Counted from the first letter of the stretch, positions 27,109 to 36,222 are shown. The stretch: 64,000 bases of DNA from JAAYAY01 sp964563135 (GCA_964563135.1 CAZLWV010000006.1:30077-94076); one strand, 5' to 3'. Notes: generated by a model not told the origin, from the sequence alone. Numbers and translations: made by a program.

Positions 27109-27339
27109 TCAGTCGTTTCCACATTCGCGCCGAGCCTGGCCCAGCACTTCGGCCAGCCGGTGGATCGCGTCCAGTGCACGGCGAATCCTCGGGTCAAGAG
27201 GCGCCAGATACGTCTCGTCGAATTTGCGGCTCGTCGAGTCGTGCCAGTACCGCGACGAATCCGTTCGGGCCGCCTTCAGGTCCTCCGCCGCAAGCTCCAG
27301 ACGGGCTGCCCCACCCGAGAGATCCCAATGCCTAACCAT
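27109..27339 (-). CDS. Small WXG100-like helical protein (second substrate candidate)
   Basis: A 76-aa protein with two helices joined at YWHDSTSRKFDETYL. This repeats the turn of the 90-aa WXG100-like protein in the same operon: W-[RH]-D-[QS]-x-x-[KR]-K-F, with Phe eight residues after Trp in both. Gly is replaced by Asp at the WxG position. The start (ATG at 27339, SD AGGAG) overlaps the end of the coiled-coil gene, indicating translational coupling. The ATPase gene begins about 160 bases downstream. Role as an exported partner or substrate is inferred. Confidence 0.75.
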   Translation of the reverse strand: MVRHWDLSGGAARLELAAEDLKAARTDSSRYWHDSTSRKFDETYLAPLDPRIRRALDAIHRLAEVLGQARRECGND

Positions 27340-28063
27340 CGGTCTTCTCCTGTCGCTCGTCGAGCGAGTCCGCTGCGGATGGCCCGGAAGTCGCGGTTTC
27401 TGGATCGGCCGCCGATACGGGGGCGGGCAAACCTGGCGACCCCTCTTCCCTCCCGGCCGTTTCCGCCTGACGCAAGGCTCGGGGGCCTGCTTCGCCTGCC
27501 GGCGCTTCGGCCGGGGGGGCGGTCATCGGACCGGAGCCGATCAACGCCTCCAGCTCGGCCGGAAACGTGGGGGCCACGGCCGATTCCAGGGCAACGTAGT
27601 CCTCCAACGCCCTCGCCATCCGCGCCAGATCGGCCTGCGCGCGGGGCAGGTCGAATTCCATCCACTCCCTCAGCACCTGCACCGCGCCGAGGTACTCGTT
27701 CACTTCCCGCTCGGCCCGGTGCGACCAGCGCTTCACCGCTTCCAGCTTCTCCTGCGCCAGCCGGAGCCTCCGCTTGGCAGCTTCCAGCGCCAGCCGTTCA
27801 TCGTGGCAACTGGGACGATCGTCGCCGGGATAGAACATCAGCTTCCGTTCCAGCTCCTTGCGCGCGATGTTCACTTCATCCCAACCACGGCGAATCTGCT
27901 GCGTCCAGTAGTCCTTCTGCTCCCGCTGGATCCAGCTCAGGGCCCGCCGGACTTCCATGTCGATGCCGTCGAGCGCCGTCTTTGCGTCCTCGCCGAAGCA
28001 CTTCATGGCCGCGGCAAAGTGTTCGATCACATCGATCGACGTGACTTTCGCCTGATGCCCCAT
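27332..28063 (-). CDS. Coiled-coil protein of the type VII-like operon
   Basis: A 243-aa protein. Residues 1-170 are predicted helical and highly charged (SIDVIEHFAAAMKCFGEDAK, KRRLRLAQEKLEAVKRW), followed by a low-complexity Ala/Pro/Glu tail. No family was recognised. It starts 21 bases after the WXG100-like gene, with GGAG five bases before the ATG at 28063, and its end overlaps the next gene. By position and its long helical hairpin it could be a chaperone, structural partner or LXG-like substrate of the FtsK-type ATPase; this is inference. Confidence 0.75.
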   Translation of the reverse strand: MGHQAKVTSIDVIEHFAAAMKCFGEDAKTALDGIDMEVRRALSWIQREQKDYWTQQIRRGWDEVNIARKELERKLMFYPGDDRPSCHDERLALEAAKRRLRLAQEKLEAVKRWSHRAEREVNEYLGAVQVLREWMEFDLPRAQADLARMARALEDYVALESAVAPTFPAELEALIGSGPMTAPPAEAPAGEAGPRALRQAETAGREEGSPGLPAPVSAADPETATSGPSAADSLDERQEKTDG

Positions 28064-28083
28064 GGCTGCTCCACGGTTGGGCC

Positions 28084-28356
28084 CTAACGCTGCTGCAGAT
28101 ACTGCTCGATGATCTCCGCCTTGCGCAGCAGATACGGAATGTGTTCTTCGCTCACTTCGAGAAACCGCGAGATCACCTTCATGTGCTGCTCGAACTGCTC
28201 GACGAACTTCTTCTGCTCCTGGTCGCGCCAAGTCCGACCAAGGGCATTCAATTGAGCCCCCAAAGCCCCCGCCTGCTCCTGCACGCTCGTGTTGAACTTC
28301 TTCAAGTTCCGGGCAAAACGCCGCAATTCTTCCGGGTCGACGATGGCTTGAGGCAT
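28084..28356 (-). CDS. WXG100-family small secreted protein
   Basis: A 90-aa all-helical protein with the size and helix-turn-helix pattern of WXG100 (EsxA-like) proteins: LRRFARNLKKFNTSV, then the turn TWRDQEQKKFVEQF, then HMKVISRFLEVSEEHIPYLL. The turn has W-R-D instead of W-x-G, a variation tolerated in the superfamily. It is first in a four-gene minus-strand operon ending with the EssC-like ATPase and has a strong ribosome site (GAGGAGG, five bases before ATG). WXG100 proteins are exported as dimers by type VII systems, so this is the most likely substrate. Confidence 0.8.
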   Translation of the reverse strand: MPQAIVDPEELRRFARNLKKFNTSVQEQAGALGAQLNALGRTWRDQEQKKFVEQFEQHMKVISRFLEVSEEHIPYLLRKAEIIEQYLQQR

Positions 28357-28936
28357 GAAAGCCTCCTCTCGACAGGTTCAGGAAGGTTCGTGGGGATGCG
28401 GGCCGTAATCTGGAAAAGATGGGTAGGAAAATGCCCGCTGGCGGACGCCTTCCATTCTAGAAGCCTCTGAAAAATGCGTCAAGTTTTGCGGACCGCCGCC
28501 GCTCCCAGTGGACCGGCCGGCAAGATTCTGGGACGATCCGGCAAACGCTAGTGTCACGCAGATCGGCCGGATTCCCACGCTTTCTTGGGGCTTCTCAGGC
28601 CTGCCGTCTCGAGCGACTGGTGCTCGGTCACAGCCTGATTCTGGGACCCATGGCGCAGAATCATGCGACAATCGCCGAGTTATTCCGCAGTCTCGATCCC
28701 AATTCCTGAATAGACTTGCACGATTCCAAGAGATCCAGACTCCGCCGCCACCCTTCGGGAGGCGGCCTGAAGGAGATGACCCATTCTGGGAATCACGCAG
28801 CCCGATTTGGCTGAGACAAAGCACCAGGCAAAAGAAAAACGCACGCCGGATCCTGCTCCAGCATGCGTCATGGCCTCGGTCCGACCGCTTCGATTCTTCT
28901 CGGCACTCTGGCCGGCGCGGCCCGGAAAAGCCGGCG
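28357..28936. other. Intergenic region without a supported gene
   Basis: About 580 nt between the anti-sigma gene and the WXG100-like gene. It contains a hairpin at 28744-28766 (arms GCCGCCACCC / GGGAGGCGGC around TTC) without a T-run. Long open frames on both strands are low-complexity shadows. Confidence 0.4.
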
Positions 28937-30091
28937 TTACCGCTCGACCGAAGGCTCGCTCTTCTGGGCCTTCTCGGGCTTGGTGACCACGAAGCGAACG
29001 CGGTACGTGGAATCGTCCTTGAGAGGAAGCGGCCTGCTCGGCACCTTCTTCGCCGCCGTGCTCTCGGCCGGATTCCGGCCGGTTGCGGAGGTTTCGGCTG
29101 GAACCTGCTGGATCGAAATCGTGCCCTCAGCACGCGGGGCCTTGGGAGTTTCCGCCGCGGTTGTATCCTCCCTGTGGGAATCCTTCGACCCCATGCCGCT
29201 CGGAATTCGCGGAGGAGCGGTCTTCGAAGTGGCCAGAGGGAAAGAGAATCCGCTGAAGTCGCCGGAGCCCTTCTGGAGTTGGGACACAACCTGGAGAAGC
29301 TGGTCGGTGGTCAGCGTCAGCTCGATCGAACCGTCCCCCTCGGGGATCGGCCGGTTGCCGCCGATTCCAGCCTCCTCCAGAAGCCTGGCCAGCGACTGGC
29401 CGCCGGTGCGGCCCTCCGCCAGTTCGCATTGCAGGATCAGGAGCGGCGGAGCCCCTTCTTCTCCTGGGGCTATCTTCTCAATCGCTCCCCCCTTCGCCTC
29501 AGGTCCGCTCTTGGCAACCATCGTGGGCGCCGAAGCGGGCGGGGCCGTATCTGCAATCTCAGGAGCCGCTGGGCTCGGCCGCCGGGTGTCGACGACCGCC
29601 GGGATCGATGGATTCTCCACCGCTTCGACCGCCCGGTCCATGTCCAACGGCTCGATCGTGACGCCCCCGGGACTCCAGACCACGTCGCTGCCCGGCGGCG
29701 AGTTCTTCGTGTCCGACTCGTTGAGCATCAAGACGACCGCCACGAAGATGGCCACCGCCGACCAGGCAAAATTCCGCGGACGCATGAGTCGGCCTGCCCA
29801 GGATTTCGCCTTGGCCTGCGGCACATCAACCTGGTGGAACTTGGGGAGCGGCGTCGCCGGGTGTGCGAGCATCTCCCGCTCCGCCGCCACCAGCACCCGC
29901 TCGGCAAGACCCCCGTCGAGCTTGTACGGAGGCAAGGCCTGAAGCCTGAGGCTCAAGGACCGAAGTTCATCCACCAGTTGCTGCGCTTCGGGATTCTCGT
30001 TCAGAATCCGTTCCACCGCCGCCCGCTCCTCCACGGTCAATTCGCCGTCGATGTAGGCGCTCAGCAGTTCGTTCTCAGGCAAGTCCAACAT
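28937..30091 (-). CDS. Membrane-anchored anti-sigma factor
   Basis: A 384-aa protein starting MLDLPENELLSAYIDGEL, the opening of the anti-sigma (zinc-finger type, RsiW-like) fold, but without the usual Cys/His zinc ligands. One membrane helix (FAWSAVAIFVAVVLML, about 102-118) separates the cytoplasmic sigma-binding part from a large, Pro/Ala-rich extracytoplasmic part with a folded region (GSIELTLTTDQLLQVVSQL). It lies downstream of the ECF sigma gene on the same strand, its probable partner. The ATG at 30091 is chosen by homology; the SD is weak. Confidence 0.8.
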   Translation of the reverse strand: MLDLPENELLSAYIDGELTVEERAAVERILNENPEAQQLVDELRSLSLRLQALPPYKLDGGLAERVLVAAEREMLAHPATPLPKFHQVDVPQAKAKSWAGRLMRPRNFAWSAVAIFVAVVLMLNESDTKNSPPGSDVVWSPGGVTIEPLDMDRAVEAVENPSIPAVVDTRRPSPAAPEIADTAPPASAPTMVAKSGPEAKGGAIEKIAPGEEGAPPLLILQCELAEGRTGGQSLARLLEEAGIGGNRPIPEGDGSIELTLTTDQLLQVVSQLQKGSGDFSGFSFPLATSKTAPPRIPSGMGSKDSHREDTTAAETPKAPRAEGTISIQQVPAETSATGRNPAESTAAKKVPSRPLPLKDDSTYRVRFVVTKPEKAQKSEPSVER

Positions 30092-30428
30092 GAAATGAGT
30101 CTCGTTGCCCCAGGACTGACGGATGCGATGAAGTGTATTCGCGTCTCGTGCTGCGGCGTTTTCCGACTCGCCTCGGCCCATGAGTCGATTCAGAAAAACC
30201 TGGGAGCAGAAATGTCAGGCAATCGAATGGAAAAACGTGACAAAAACGAAAACCAGAAAACAGTCTTCTCCATGCTTGACGATTTCACGCTCCCAGGCGG
30301 AATCGGCTGACGGCCTCAAACGGCCAGTCGCCGATCCCCGGTGTCACCCCAAAACCCAGAGACGCATATCCCGCCTCCCGGCGGGTGAAAGGTCAAGTCG
30401 CGTCCAATTCTCTCGGCACCTCGCTCCG
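30092..30428. other. Spacer between sigma and anti-sigma genes
   Basis: About 340 nt with no supported gene. It is long for a sigma/anti-sigma pair and may hold a second promoter; no clear boxes seen. Confidence 0.35.
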
Positions 30429-31043
30429 TTATTTCTCGCCCGTGAGCACCTCTCGCAGCTCATCCCGAAGCTGCAGTCGAGCCCGGTGCAGGCGGCTGCG
30501 AACCGTCCCCACGGGCAGATCAAGGATTTCAGCGATCATTTCATAGCAACAACCGTCGATTTCACGCAATACGAGAACTTCGCGGTGTTCATCGCTGAGT
30601 ATCTTGAGGGCCTCGCGGACTTGCCGGCACCGCTCCTCTCTTTCGAGATTCTCCAGAGGGCCTTGATCGGGTCCGATCGGCTCTTCCCCGCCTTCCTCAC
30701 GTGCCTGGTCGACCGAGAGAACCGGGCGACGTCGTCGTCGGTGGGTCGCGGCCACATTGAAGGCAATCCGGTAGAGCCACGTATAAAACGCGCTTCGCCC
30801 GTGAAACGACTCCAGCTTGACGAAGGCCTGCACAAATGCATCCTGCATGATGTCCAGGGCGTCGTCCGGCGATCCGATGACGTGGACCAGGGTATTGAAC
30901 AGCCGCTCCTGATACCTCGAAACCAGCTCCCCAAACGCGGCAGACTTGCCGGCCAGAGTCTCGTCAATCAATCGGGCGTCGTCGTTCACAGCTTCGAAGT
31001 CTTGGACGCGAGGTAGAAAAAGAAAGTTCCAGACCGCCAACAC
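30429..31043 (-). CDS. ECF-type RNA polymerase sigma factor
   Basis: A protein of up to 204 aa with region 2 (FGELVSRYQERLFNTLVHVI, DIMQDAFVQAFVKLESF, FYTWLYRIAFNVA) and region 4 (ILSDEHREVLVLREIDGCCY, LPVGTVRSRLHRARLQLRDE). The linker region 3 is missing, as in ECF sigma factors. It directs polymerase to a regulon not identifiable here; the membrane anti-sigma factor downstream probably controls it. The start used is a GTG at 31043 with GGCGGG upstream; a GTG 18 codons later, nearer the homology, is an alternative. A consensus-like promoter lies about 40 bases upstream. Confidence 0.9.
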   Translation of the reverse strand: MLAVWNFLFLPRVQDFEAVNDDARLIDETLAGKSAAFGELVSRYQERLFNTLVHVIGSPDDALDIMQDAFVQAFVKLESFHGRSAFYTWLYRIAFNVAATHRRRRRPVLSVDQAREEGGEEPIGPDQGPLENLEREERCRQVREALKILSDEHREVLVLREIDGCCYEMIAEILDLPVGTVRSRLHRARLQLRDELREVLTGEK

Positions 31044-31084
31044 GATCCCGCCCCCGGCAGACCCCGGAAGCTTCCCACCGGTTC

Positions 31085-31113
31085 ATCATGCCGAGGGGGG
31101 CTGTTTTTGTCAA
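31085..31113 (-). promoter_or_regulatory. Sigma-70-type promoter upstream of the ECF sigma gene
   Basis: On the minus strand TTGACA (31113-31108), a 17-base spacer and CATGAT (31090-31085, four of six matches to TATAAT) lie 42 bases before the sigma gene start. Confidence 0.55.
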
Positions 31114-31130
31114 ATCCTTGAGACAAAAAC
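31103..31130. repeat. Perfect 9-bp inverted repeat overlapping the -35 box
   Basis: Arms GTTTTTGTC (31103-31111) and GACAAAAAC (31122-31130) around a 10-base loop. The left arm overlaps the -35 element of the putative sigma-gene promoter, so it could be an operator. The AT-only top of the stem makes a terminator for the cysteine desulfurase gene less likely. Confidence 0.5.
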
Positions 31131-31251
31131 ACTTGCATTCATCTGCGTCCCCTCATTTCGGAAGAAAATCCCTCCCCAAAAAACGCAATTTCCAGCGTGA
31201 CAAAACATCCTGCCACCCCCCACTCGAACTGCATCCAGCCTGGGCTTCCCC

Positions 31252-32421
31252 TCACCGGCAACTGGTCCTCCCCAGTTCCCCCACAACCTCCAGGATCCGC
31301 CGCACCGCCTCCTCGATTTCCTCCCCGGTCGTCGTTGCCCCCAGGCTGAAACGCAGCGAGCTGCCCACAATCTCCTTGGGCAGCCCCATGGCCAGCAAGG
31401 TCGGGGACAGCTCCGTGGAGCCGCTGGCACAGGCCGAACCCACCGACGCAGCCACCCCCACCTCGTCGAGCGCCATCAGCAGCATCTGAGCGTCGAGCCC
31501 AGGGAAGGCCACGTTGCTCACGTTGGGCAACCTGACCGTCTCCCCCCCGTTGACTCTCAGGCGGGGGTACCCCTTCCTGAGCCCTGCCTCGAACTTCGCC
31601 CGCAACTCGCCCATCCGCCGCGCATGCTCCTCCTGCTCCGCCAGCGACAGTTCCAGCGCCGTGAGCATGCCGACAACCAGGGGAAGTGGTTCTGTCCCAG
31701 GACGCAGCCCCCATTGCTGATGACCGCCGTAGTGGATCGGTCGGATCTCCACGCCGCCGCCGAGCAGCAGCGCCCCGATTCCCAACGGCCCCTGGAACTT
31801 GTGCGCGGCCAGGCTCAGCGCGTCCACGCCGAGCTTGCCGAAATCGATCGAGATCTTGCCGGCCGCCTGGATCGCATCGGTGTGGAAAGGCACCTCGTGC
31901 CGGCGGCAGATTTCCGCCAGTTCCGCCACCGGCTGCACGACCCCCGTATCATGATTGCCGAGCGTCACGCTCACCAGCCGGGTCTTCTCCGATAGCAGCC
32001 CCTCGAGCCGTCCCACCTGCACCCGGCCATGCCCGTCAACTCCCACTTGATCCAGACCCCATCCCAGGCTCAGAAGATGCTCGGCCGGCTCGATCACGCT
32101 CGAATGCTCCACGGCCGAAATGATGATCTGCCCGGCGGTTTCCCGCTGGTCGCACGCCCCGATGCCAAACAGGGCCAGACAGTTCGACTCGGTGCCGCCG
32201 CTGGTAAACACGACCCGGTCGGGCGATGCCCCCGACCGGCTCAGGCCGAGAAGCTCGCCGATCCGCTCCCGTGCGTCCTCCAGCCGCCGCCTCGCCTTCT
32301 GGCCGGGCAGGTGCTGGCTGGCCGGATTGGCGTAGCCCTCCCGATAGCAGGCGACCATTGCCTCGACAACCTCCGGCCGGGTGGGTGTGGTCGCGTTGTG
32401 GTCGAGATAGATGGAGTCCAT
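31252..32421 (-). CDS. Cysteine desulfurase (NifS/IscS family)
   Basis: A 389-aa PLP enzyme that takes sulfur from cysteine for Fe-S clusters and thio-modifications. Visible: YLDHNATTP at the N-terminus, FTSGGTESN, HTDAIQAAG, the PLP Lys in SLAAHKFQGP, RPGTEPLPLVVG, and the sulfur-accepting Cys in SVGSACASGS. The position and length of the Cys loop fit the NifS/IscS group. The ATG at 32421 is chosen by homology; its SD is weak. No iscU or regulator lies next to it in the window; the sulfatase gene is divergent. Confidence 0.93.
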   Translation of the reverse strand: MDSIYLDHNATTPTRPEVVEAMVACYREGYANPASQHLPGQKARRRLEDARERIGELLGLSRSGASPDRVVFTSGGTESNCLALFGIGACDQRETAGQIIISAVEHSSVIEPAEHLLSLGWGLDQVGVDGHGRVQVGRLEGLLSEKTRLVSVTLGNHDTGVVQPVAELAEICRRHEVPFHTDAIQAAGKISIDFGKLGVDALSLAAHKFQGPLGIGALLLGGGVEIRPIHYGGHQQWGLRPGTEPLPLVVGMLTALELSLAEQEEHARRMGELRAKFEAGLRKGYPRLRVNGGETVRLPNVSNVAFPGLDAQMLLMALDEVGVAASVGSACASGSTELSPTLLAMGLPKEIVGSSLRFSLGATTTGEEIEEAVRRILEVVGELGRTSCR

Positions 32422-32673
32422 GGGCGTTTTCTCAGGCAGGCGGCATTTCACGAATTGTCGAACCCCATACGCCGATGTTCAAGGGGTAACGATTCCAGGA
32501 ACGAAGTTGTCTTGCCCGCATCGTTCGACTAAGCTCGTCAGAGGGCCGGCGGACCGCCGGATCGACCGCCGCAGCATGCCATCGAGCCAAACCAGAGCAT
32601 CGGCCGATCTGCCCCGTACGCGGACGGGCCGGCTGCCAAGTGGGGATTGTCGCTCTTCGGGAGATTGCCGGAT

Positions 32674-34080
32674 ATGCTCGTTCCCTTTGTCACCAGGGCA
32701 GCGCTCGCTGCCGTCACGCTGAGCATGACCTCTGCGGCTCTCGTTCCGAAGCCGGCCGTGGCTGAGGAGAAACACCCCAACCTGATCGTCATCCTCGCCG
32801 ACGATCTTGGAGCCAAGGAGCTTTCGTGCTACGGCAACCGGAAACACAGCACGCCCAATCTCGATCGGCTGGCTGCCACCGGCGTGCAGTTCGATACGGC
32901 CTACACGGCCTGTATCTGCCATCCGACTCGCTTCGAAATCATGACCGGCCAGTATGGATGCACCAACGGCGTCTATCACTTCCCCGGCAGCCCCGGCGGG
33001 CCGGACCCCAGCTCGCCCGAAGAACAGATCACCAGCCACCTCACGTTCGGCAAGGTTCTCAAGCAGGCCGGCTATGCGACGGCCCTGTCGGGCAAGTGGC
33101 AACTGACGGGCAAGCTTCCGAACCTCATCTACGAGACCGGGTTCGATGAATACTGCATGTGGGCCTACGCCCACAACCTTCCCGAGGGCGTGGTGCACAC
33201 GGGGGGCTTTGAGGGCAAGAACAAGACTTCGCGATACTGGCATCCTTCCATCCTCATCAACGGCAAGAAGCTGCCGACGACGATCGACGATTTCGGCCCG
33301 GATATCTTCACCGATTTCGCCATCGATTTCGCTCGTCGCCACAAGGAGGGCCCGTTCTTCATCTACTTTCCCATGGTTCTCACCCACGCCCCCTTCTACT
33401 CCATGCCACCGTCGCATCCCGGCGCGGAAGAAAAGTTCCGCAACTCGAAGGACAAATTCAAGGAGAATGTCGAGTATCTCGATGCCCTCGTGGGCCGGCT
33501 CGTCGCTGCCCTCGATGAGATGGGAATCCGCAACGATACGATTCTGCTGTTCACCGGCGACAACGGCACCGGGGGCCAGGGCAAAGGCCAGCCCACCGAA
33601 CTGGGAGCCCGCGTGCCCATGATCGTCAACTGCCCGGGACGGGTCCAGGCGATCGGACGCAGTAGCGCCCTGGTCGACATGTCCGACGTGATGCCCACGC
33701 TCGTGGAACTGGCCGGCGCAAGCCTGCCCGCCGGGCACCCGATCGACGGAAAGAGCATGGTGCCGATCCTCCGCGGCGAGAAGACCGACGTGCGCGATTG
33801 GATCTTCAGCTATCTCGGCCAGGGCCGCGTGCTGCGCACGAAACGCTACCTCCTGGAACGCAATACGCCCAGCCACTACGGCCGGCTCTACGACTGCGGC
33901 TCCAGCCGCGACGGCACCGGCTACAGGGACGTCACCGATTCGACCGATCCGGACGTGCTGGCGGTCAAGATGCAGTTCGACCAGATCCTGGCGACCAAGC
34001 CGGCGCCGGTGGTCGAACCGGCCCCCAAGGCTGCCAAGGCCGGCATGCGGAAAAAAAGCAAGGCCTCGGAAGACAAGTAG
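32674..34080 (+). CDS. Secreted sulfatase
   Basis: A 468-aa sulfatase of the alkaline-phosphatase superfamily with a signal peptide (cleavage near AVAEE). The maturation motif CHPTR (Cys82, C-x-P-x-R) would be converted to formylglycine. Metal ligands are visible in NLIVILADDLGAKEL and in LLFTGDNGTGG, and SGKWQL gives the conserved Gly-Lys. It removes sulfate esters, probably from polysaccharides, as many planctomycete sulfatases do; the substrate is unknown. The Lys/Ala-rich tail (MRKKSKASEDK) is unusual. The ATG at 32674 has GGGAGA nine bases upstream. Confidence 0.92.
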   Translation: MLVPFVTRAALAAVTLSMTSAALVPKPAVAEEKHPNLIVILADDLGAKELSCYGNRKHSTPNLDRLAATGVQFDTAYTACICHPTRFEIMTGQYGCTNGVYHFPGSPGGPDPSSPEEQITSHLTFGKVLKQAGYATALSGKWQLTGKLPNLIYETGFDEYCMWAYAHNLPEGVVHTGGFEGKNKTSRYWHPSILINGKKLPTTIDDFGPDIFTDFAIDFARRHKEGPFFIYFPMVLTHAPFYSMPPSHPGAEEKFRNSKDKFKENVEYLDALVGRLVAALDEMGIRNDTILLFTGDNGTGGQGKGQPTELGARVPMIVNCPGRVQAIGRSSALVDMSDVMPTLVELAGASLPAGHPIDGKSMVPILRGEKTDVRDWIFSYLGQGRVLRTKRYLLERNTPSHYGRLYDCGSSRDGTGYRDVTDSTDPDVLAVKMQFDQILATKPAPVVEPAPKAAKAGMRKKSKASEDK

Positions 34081-34113
34081 CGCTCCCGCCCGCCGCAGAC
34101 ACGGCCCCGCCTT

Positions 34114-35058
34114 TCAACCTCGGGCGGCCAGCTCCTTGTAGTACTCGATCGAACGCTTGAGACCTTCGTGGAAACCGACCTTCGGCTCGTAGCCGAGCAG
34201 CTTGCGGGCCAGGGAGATGTCGGCCAGACTCTGGCGGACATCGCCGGGGCGCGAGTTCTCGAAGATCGGCTGCACGTTGGTGCCCAGCAGCTCGTTCAGC
34301 GAGCGCAGGAGTTCCAGAAGACTGATGTTTCCGCCACAGGCGACGTTGAACACCCGGCCGGCTACATCCTGGGCATCGGCGGCCAGCAGGTTCCCGTGCA
34401 CCACGTTCTCCACGTAGGTGAAATCCCGCGACTGGAGCCCGTCGCCGAAAATCGTCGGCTGTCTGCCGGCGAGAATCGACGTGATGAACCTCGGGATCAC
34501 CGCCGAGTAGGGGCTGTCCGGGTCCTGCCGAGGCCCGAACACGTTGAAGTAGCGGATGGCAACCGTCTCGAATCGGTACGTGGCGGTGAAGGCCCGGCAG
34601 TAGTGTTCGCCCGCCAGCTTGGCAACCGCGTAGGGAGAAAGCGGCGCCGGCACGTCCGTCTCGCGCTTGGAACTGAACGGCTGGTCGCCATAGGCGCTGC
34701 TCGAGGCCGCGTAGACCAGCCGCCGCACCCCGGCACGCCGCGCCGCGTCGAGCAGCGTGAGGGTGCCGGTCACGCAGGCGGCGTTCGTCGCCAGGGGGTT
34801 CTTCACGCTTCGCGGCACCGAGGCCAATGCCGCCTGGTGAAAGATGCAGTCCACCCCGTCAACAACCTTCTCCACGGTCGGGGCGTCCAGCAGGTCCCCC
34901 TCCACAAACTCCACCCGGTCGCGGATGGAATCGAGGTTCGAAAGATGCCCCGTGCTGAGATTGTCGAGGATCCGGACCTTGTTGTGGTGATGAACAAGCG
35001 CCTCGGCAATATGCGATCCGATGAAACCTGCCCCGCCGGTTACCAGAAACGTGCGCAC
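34114..35058 (-). CDS. NAD-dependent nucleotide-sugar epimerase (SDR family)
   Basis: About 314 aa of extended SDR fold: Rossmann motif FLVTGGAGFIGSHIAE at the N-terminus, catalytic Ser in AASSSAYG and Tyr/Lys in SPYAVAK, then YFNVFGPRQDP and FGDGLQSRDFTYV. Overall it resembles UDP-glucose / UDP-N-acetylglucosamine 4-epimerases (GalE/WbpP group), supplying sugars for surface polysaccharides. The start is probably the GTG at 35058 (VRTFLVTGG), with AGGGGA upstream. It lies about 110 bases after the DUF362 gene on the same strand. Confidence 0.9.
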   Translation of the reverse strand: MRTFLVTGGAGFIGSHIAEALVHHHNKVRILDNLSTGHLSNLDSIRDRVEFVEGDLLDAPTVEKVVDGVDCIFHQAALASVPRSVKNPLATNAACVTGTLTLLDAARRAGVRRLVYAASSSAYGDQPFSSKRETDVPAPLSPYAVAKLAGEHYCRAFTATYRFETVAIRYFNVFGPRQDPDSPYSAVIPRFITSILAGRQPTIFGDGLQSRDFTYVENVVHGNLLAADAQDVAGRVFNVACGGNISLLELLRSLNELLGTNVQPIFENSRPGDVRQSLADISLARKLLGYEPKVGFHEGLKRSIEYYKELAARG

Positions 35059-35171
35059 CTGATGAGTCCCCTGATCCAAGTACCTTGTGTCCGCCCCAAA
35101 CTGGGGGCTGCGCCATCTACCGACTGTATTGTATTCCCGGCGATTCGTCCAGACACCGCCGGTCACGTCCG

Positions 35172-36209
35172 TCAAGCCTGGGCCCGGCGGTGGGCAATCA
35201 GCGGCCGAAGGTCGGCCTTGTCGATGACCTCAAACCTGCGGGCAACGGATTGCCAGGCCTCGCCCCGCTGTTCGATGAAGCCCTCCTCGATCGGCCCCAA
35301 CCGGTCTTCGGCGAGCCGCAGATAGCCTATCTTGCCGGGCAGGATGTCCATCAGGCGACATACCGTGGCATCGACTGCCGTGGGCACCGCTCCAACCACG
35401 ATCAATCCCATGGGCCGCGGCGTCCCCATCAGAGGGCCGTCGCCTTCCATGCACTGGATGCCGTCGACGATCGCGATCGATTTCGGCAGCGAGGCGTTGA
35501 TGTCGTAGACCGTGTGCGGGATACCGCTGTAATGCAGCACGTTCTTCGGCCAGCCGTACATGATGCCGGGCATGACCCCGTACAGATTCTTCATCGAGGC
35601 GGTCACACCGACCCAGTGATGGGTCTTCATCTTTGGCATCGATACGATCAAGTCGGCCTCGACCACGGATTGCGGAAAATGAAACCCCGGCAATGGCGAC
35701 GCGCCACCGGTGTTCTTCACCCAACGGGTGTCTTCGTAGTTGAGATCGGCGAACGGTAGATCCGCCGCCTCCAGCGCTTCGTCGATGCCGCATTCCGCCA
35801 GCACCATCTGCGTATCGCGCACGTTGGCCGGCCCTTCTCCCACGGATACCACGGCTCCCCAACTGCGGAAGACTTCGGCGGCTGCCACGATCATCGCCGG
35901 ATGGGTCGTGACGTGGGAATGGCCGTTCGACGGTTCCACAAGGTTCGGTTTGAGCAGGACCCGCTTGCCGCGGACTGCGGCAGGCTCGACGCCCACGGCC
36001 GCCAGGCCGTCGCGAATTGTCTGGCTCAACGGGCCGTCGTACCGCTGGTCGCGGGCCACAAAGACCGAAGCACGCTGGTGCAGTATGCGGCGCAGCCATC
36101 GCAGGCCCAGGATCCCCGAGGCGGCCAACCCGCCGAAGATCATCAGTTGACGCCGCCCAACAGTCATCTCGCTGGTCGCACTCGCAGAGGTGGTGGATTG
36201 TGCGGTCAT
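35172..36209 (-). CDS. DUF362 protein with Tat-like signal
   Basis: A 345-aa protein. The N-terminus has a twin-Arg-like export signal (GRRQLMIFGGLAASGILG). The body matches DUF362: VLLKPNLVEPSNGHSHVTTH, SVGEGPANV, ADLIVSMPKMKTHHWVGVTA, SMKNLYGVMPG. No Cys-rich ferredoxin domain is attached. DUF362 proteins are poorly characterised. The gene follows the prenyltransferase-repeat gene by 13 bases, so the two are probably one operon and may act on the same pathway. Confidence 0.85.
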   Translation of the reverse strand: MTAQSTTSASATSEMTVGRRQLMIFGGLAASGILGLRWLRRILHQRASVFVARDQRYDGPLSQTIRDGLAAVGVEPAAVRGKRVLLKPNLVEPSNGHSHVTTHPAMIVAAAEVFRSWGAVVSVGEGPANVRDTQMVLAECGIDEALEAADLPFADLNYEDTRWVKNTGGASPLPGFHFPQSVVEADLIVSMPKMKTHHWVGVTASMKNLYGVMPGIMYGWPKNVLHYSGIPHTVYDINASLPKSIAIVDGIQCMEGDGPLMGTPRPMGLIVVGAVPTAVDATVCRLMDILPGKIGYLRLAEDRLGPIEEGFIEQRGEAWQSVARRFEVIDKADLRPLIAHRRAQA

Positions 36210-36222
36210 GGTTGAACTCGGT

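Noticed and set aside
4538..28793. Recurring ATTCTGGGA words (4538 region, 28521, 28640, 28780 regions) as a possible regulatory repeat
   Set aside because: They are short, irregularly placed and not in a consistent position relative to genes.
28508..30310. 600-codon plus-strand frame across the anti-sigma gene
   Set aside because: It is antisense to a gene with a clear anti-sigma/membrane layout and has low-complexity Arg-rich composition.
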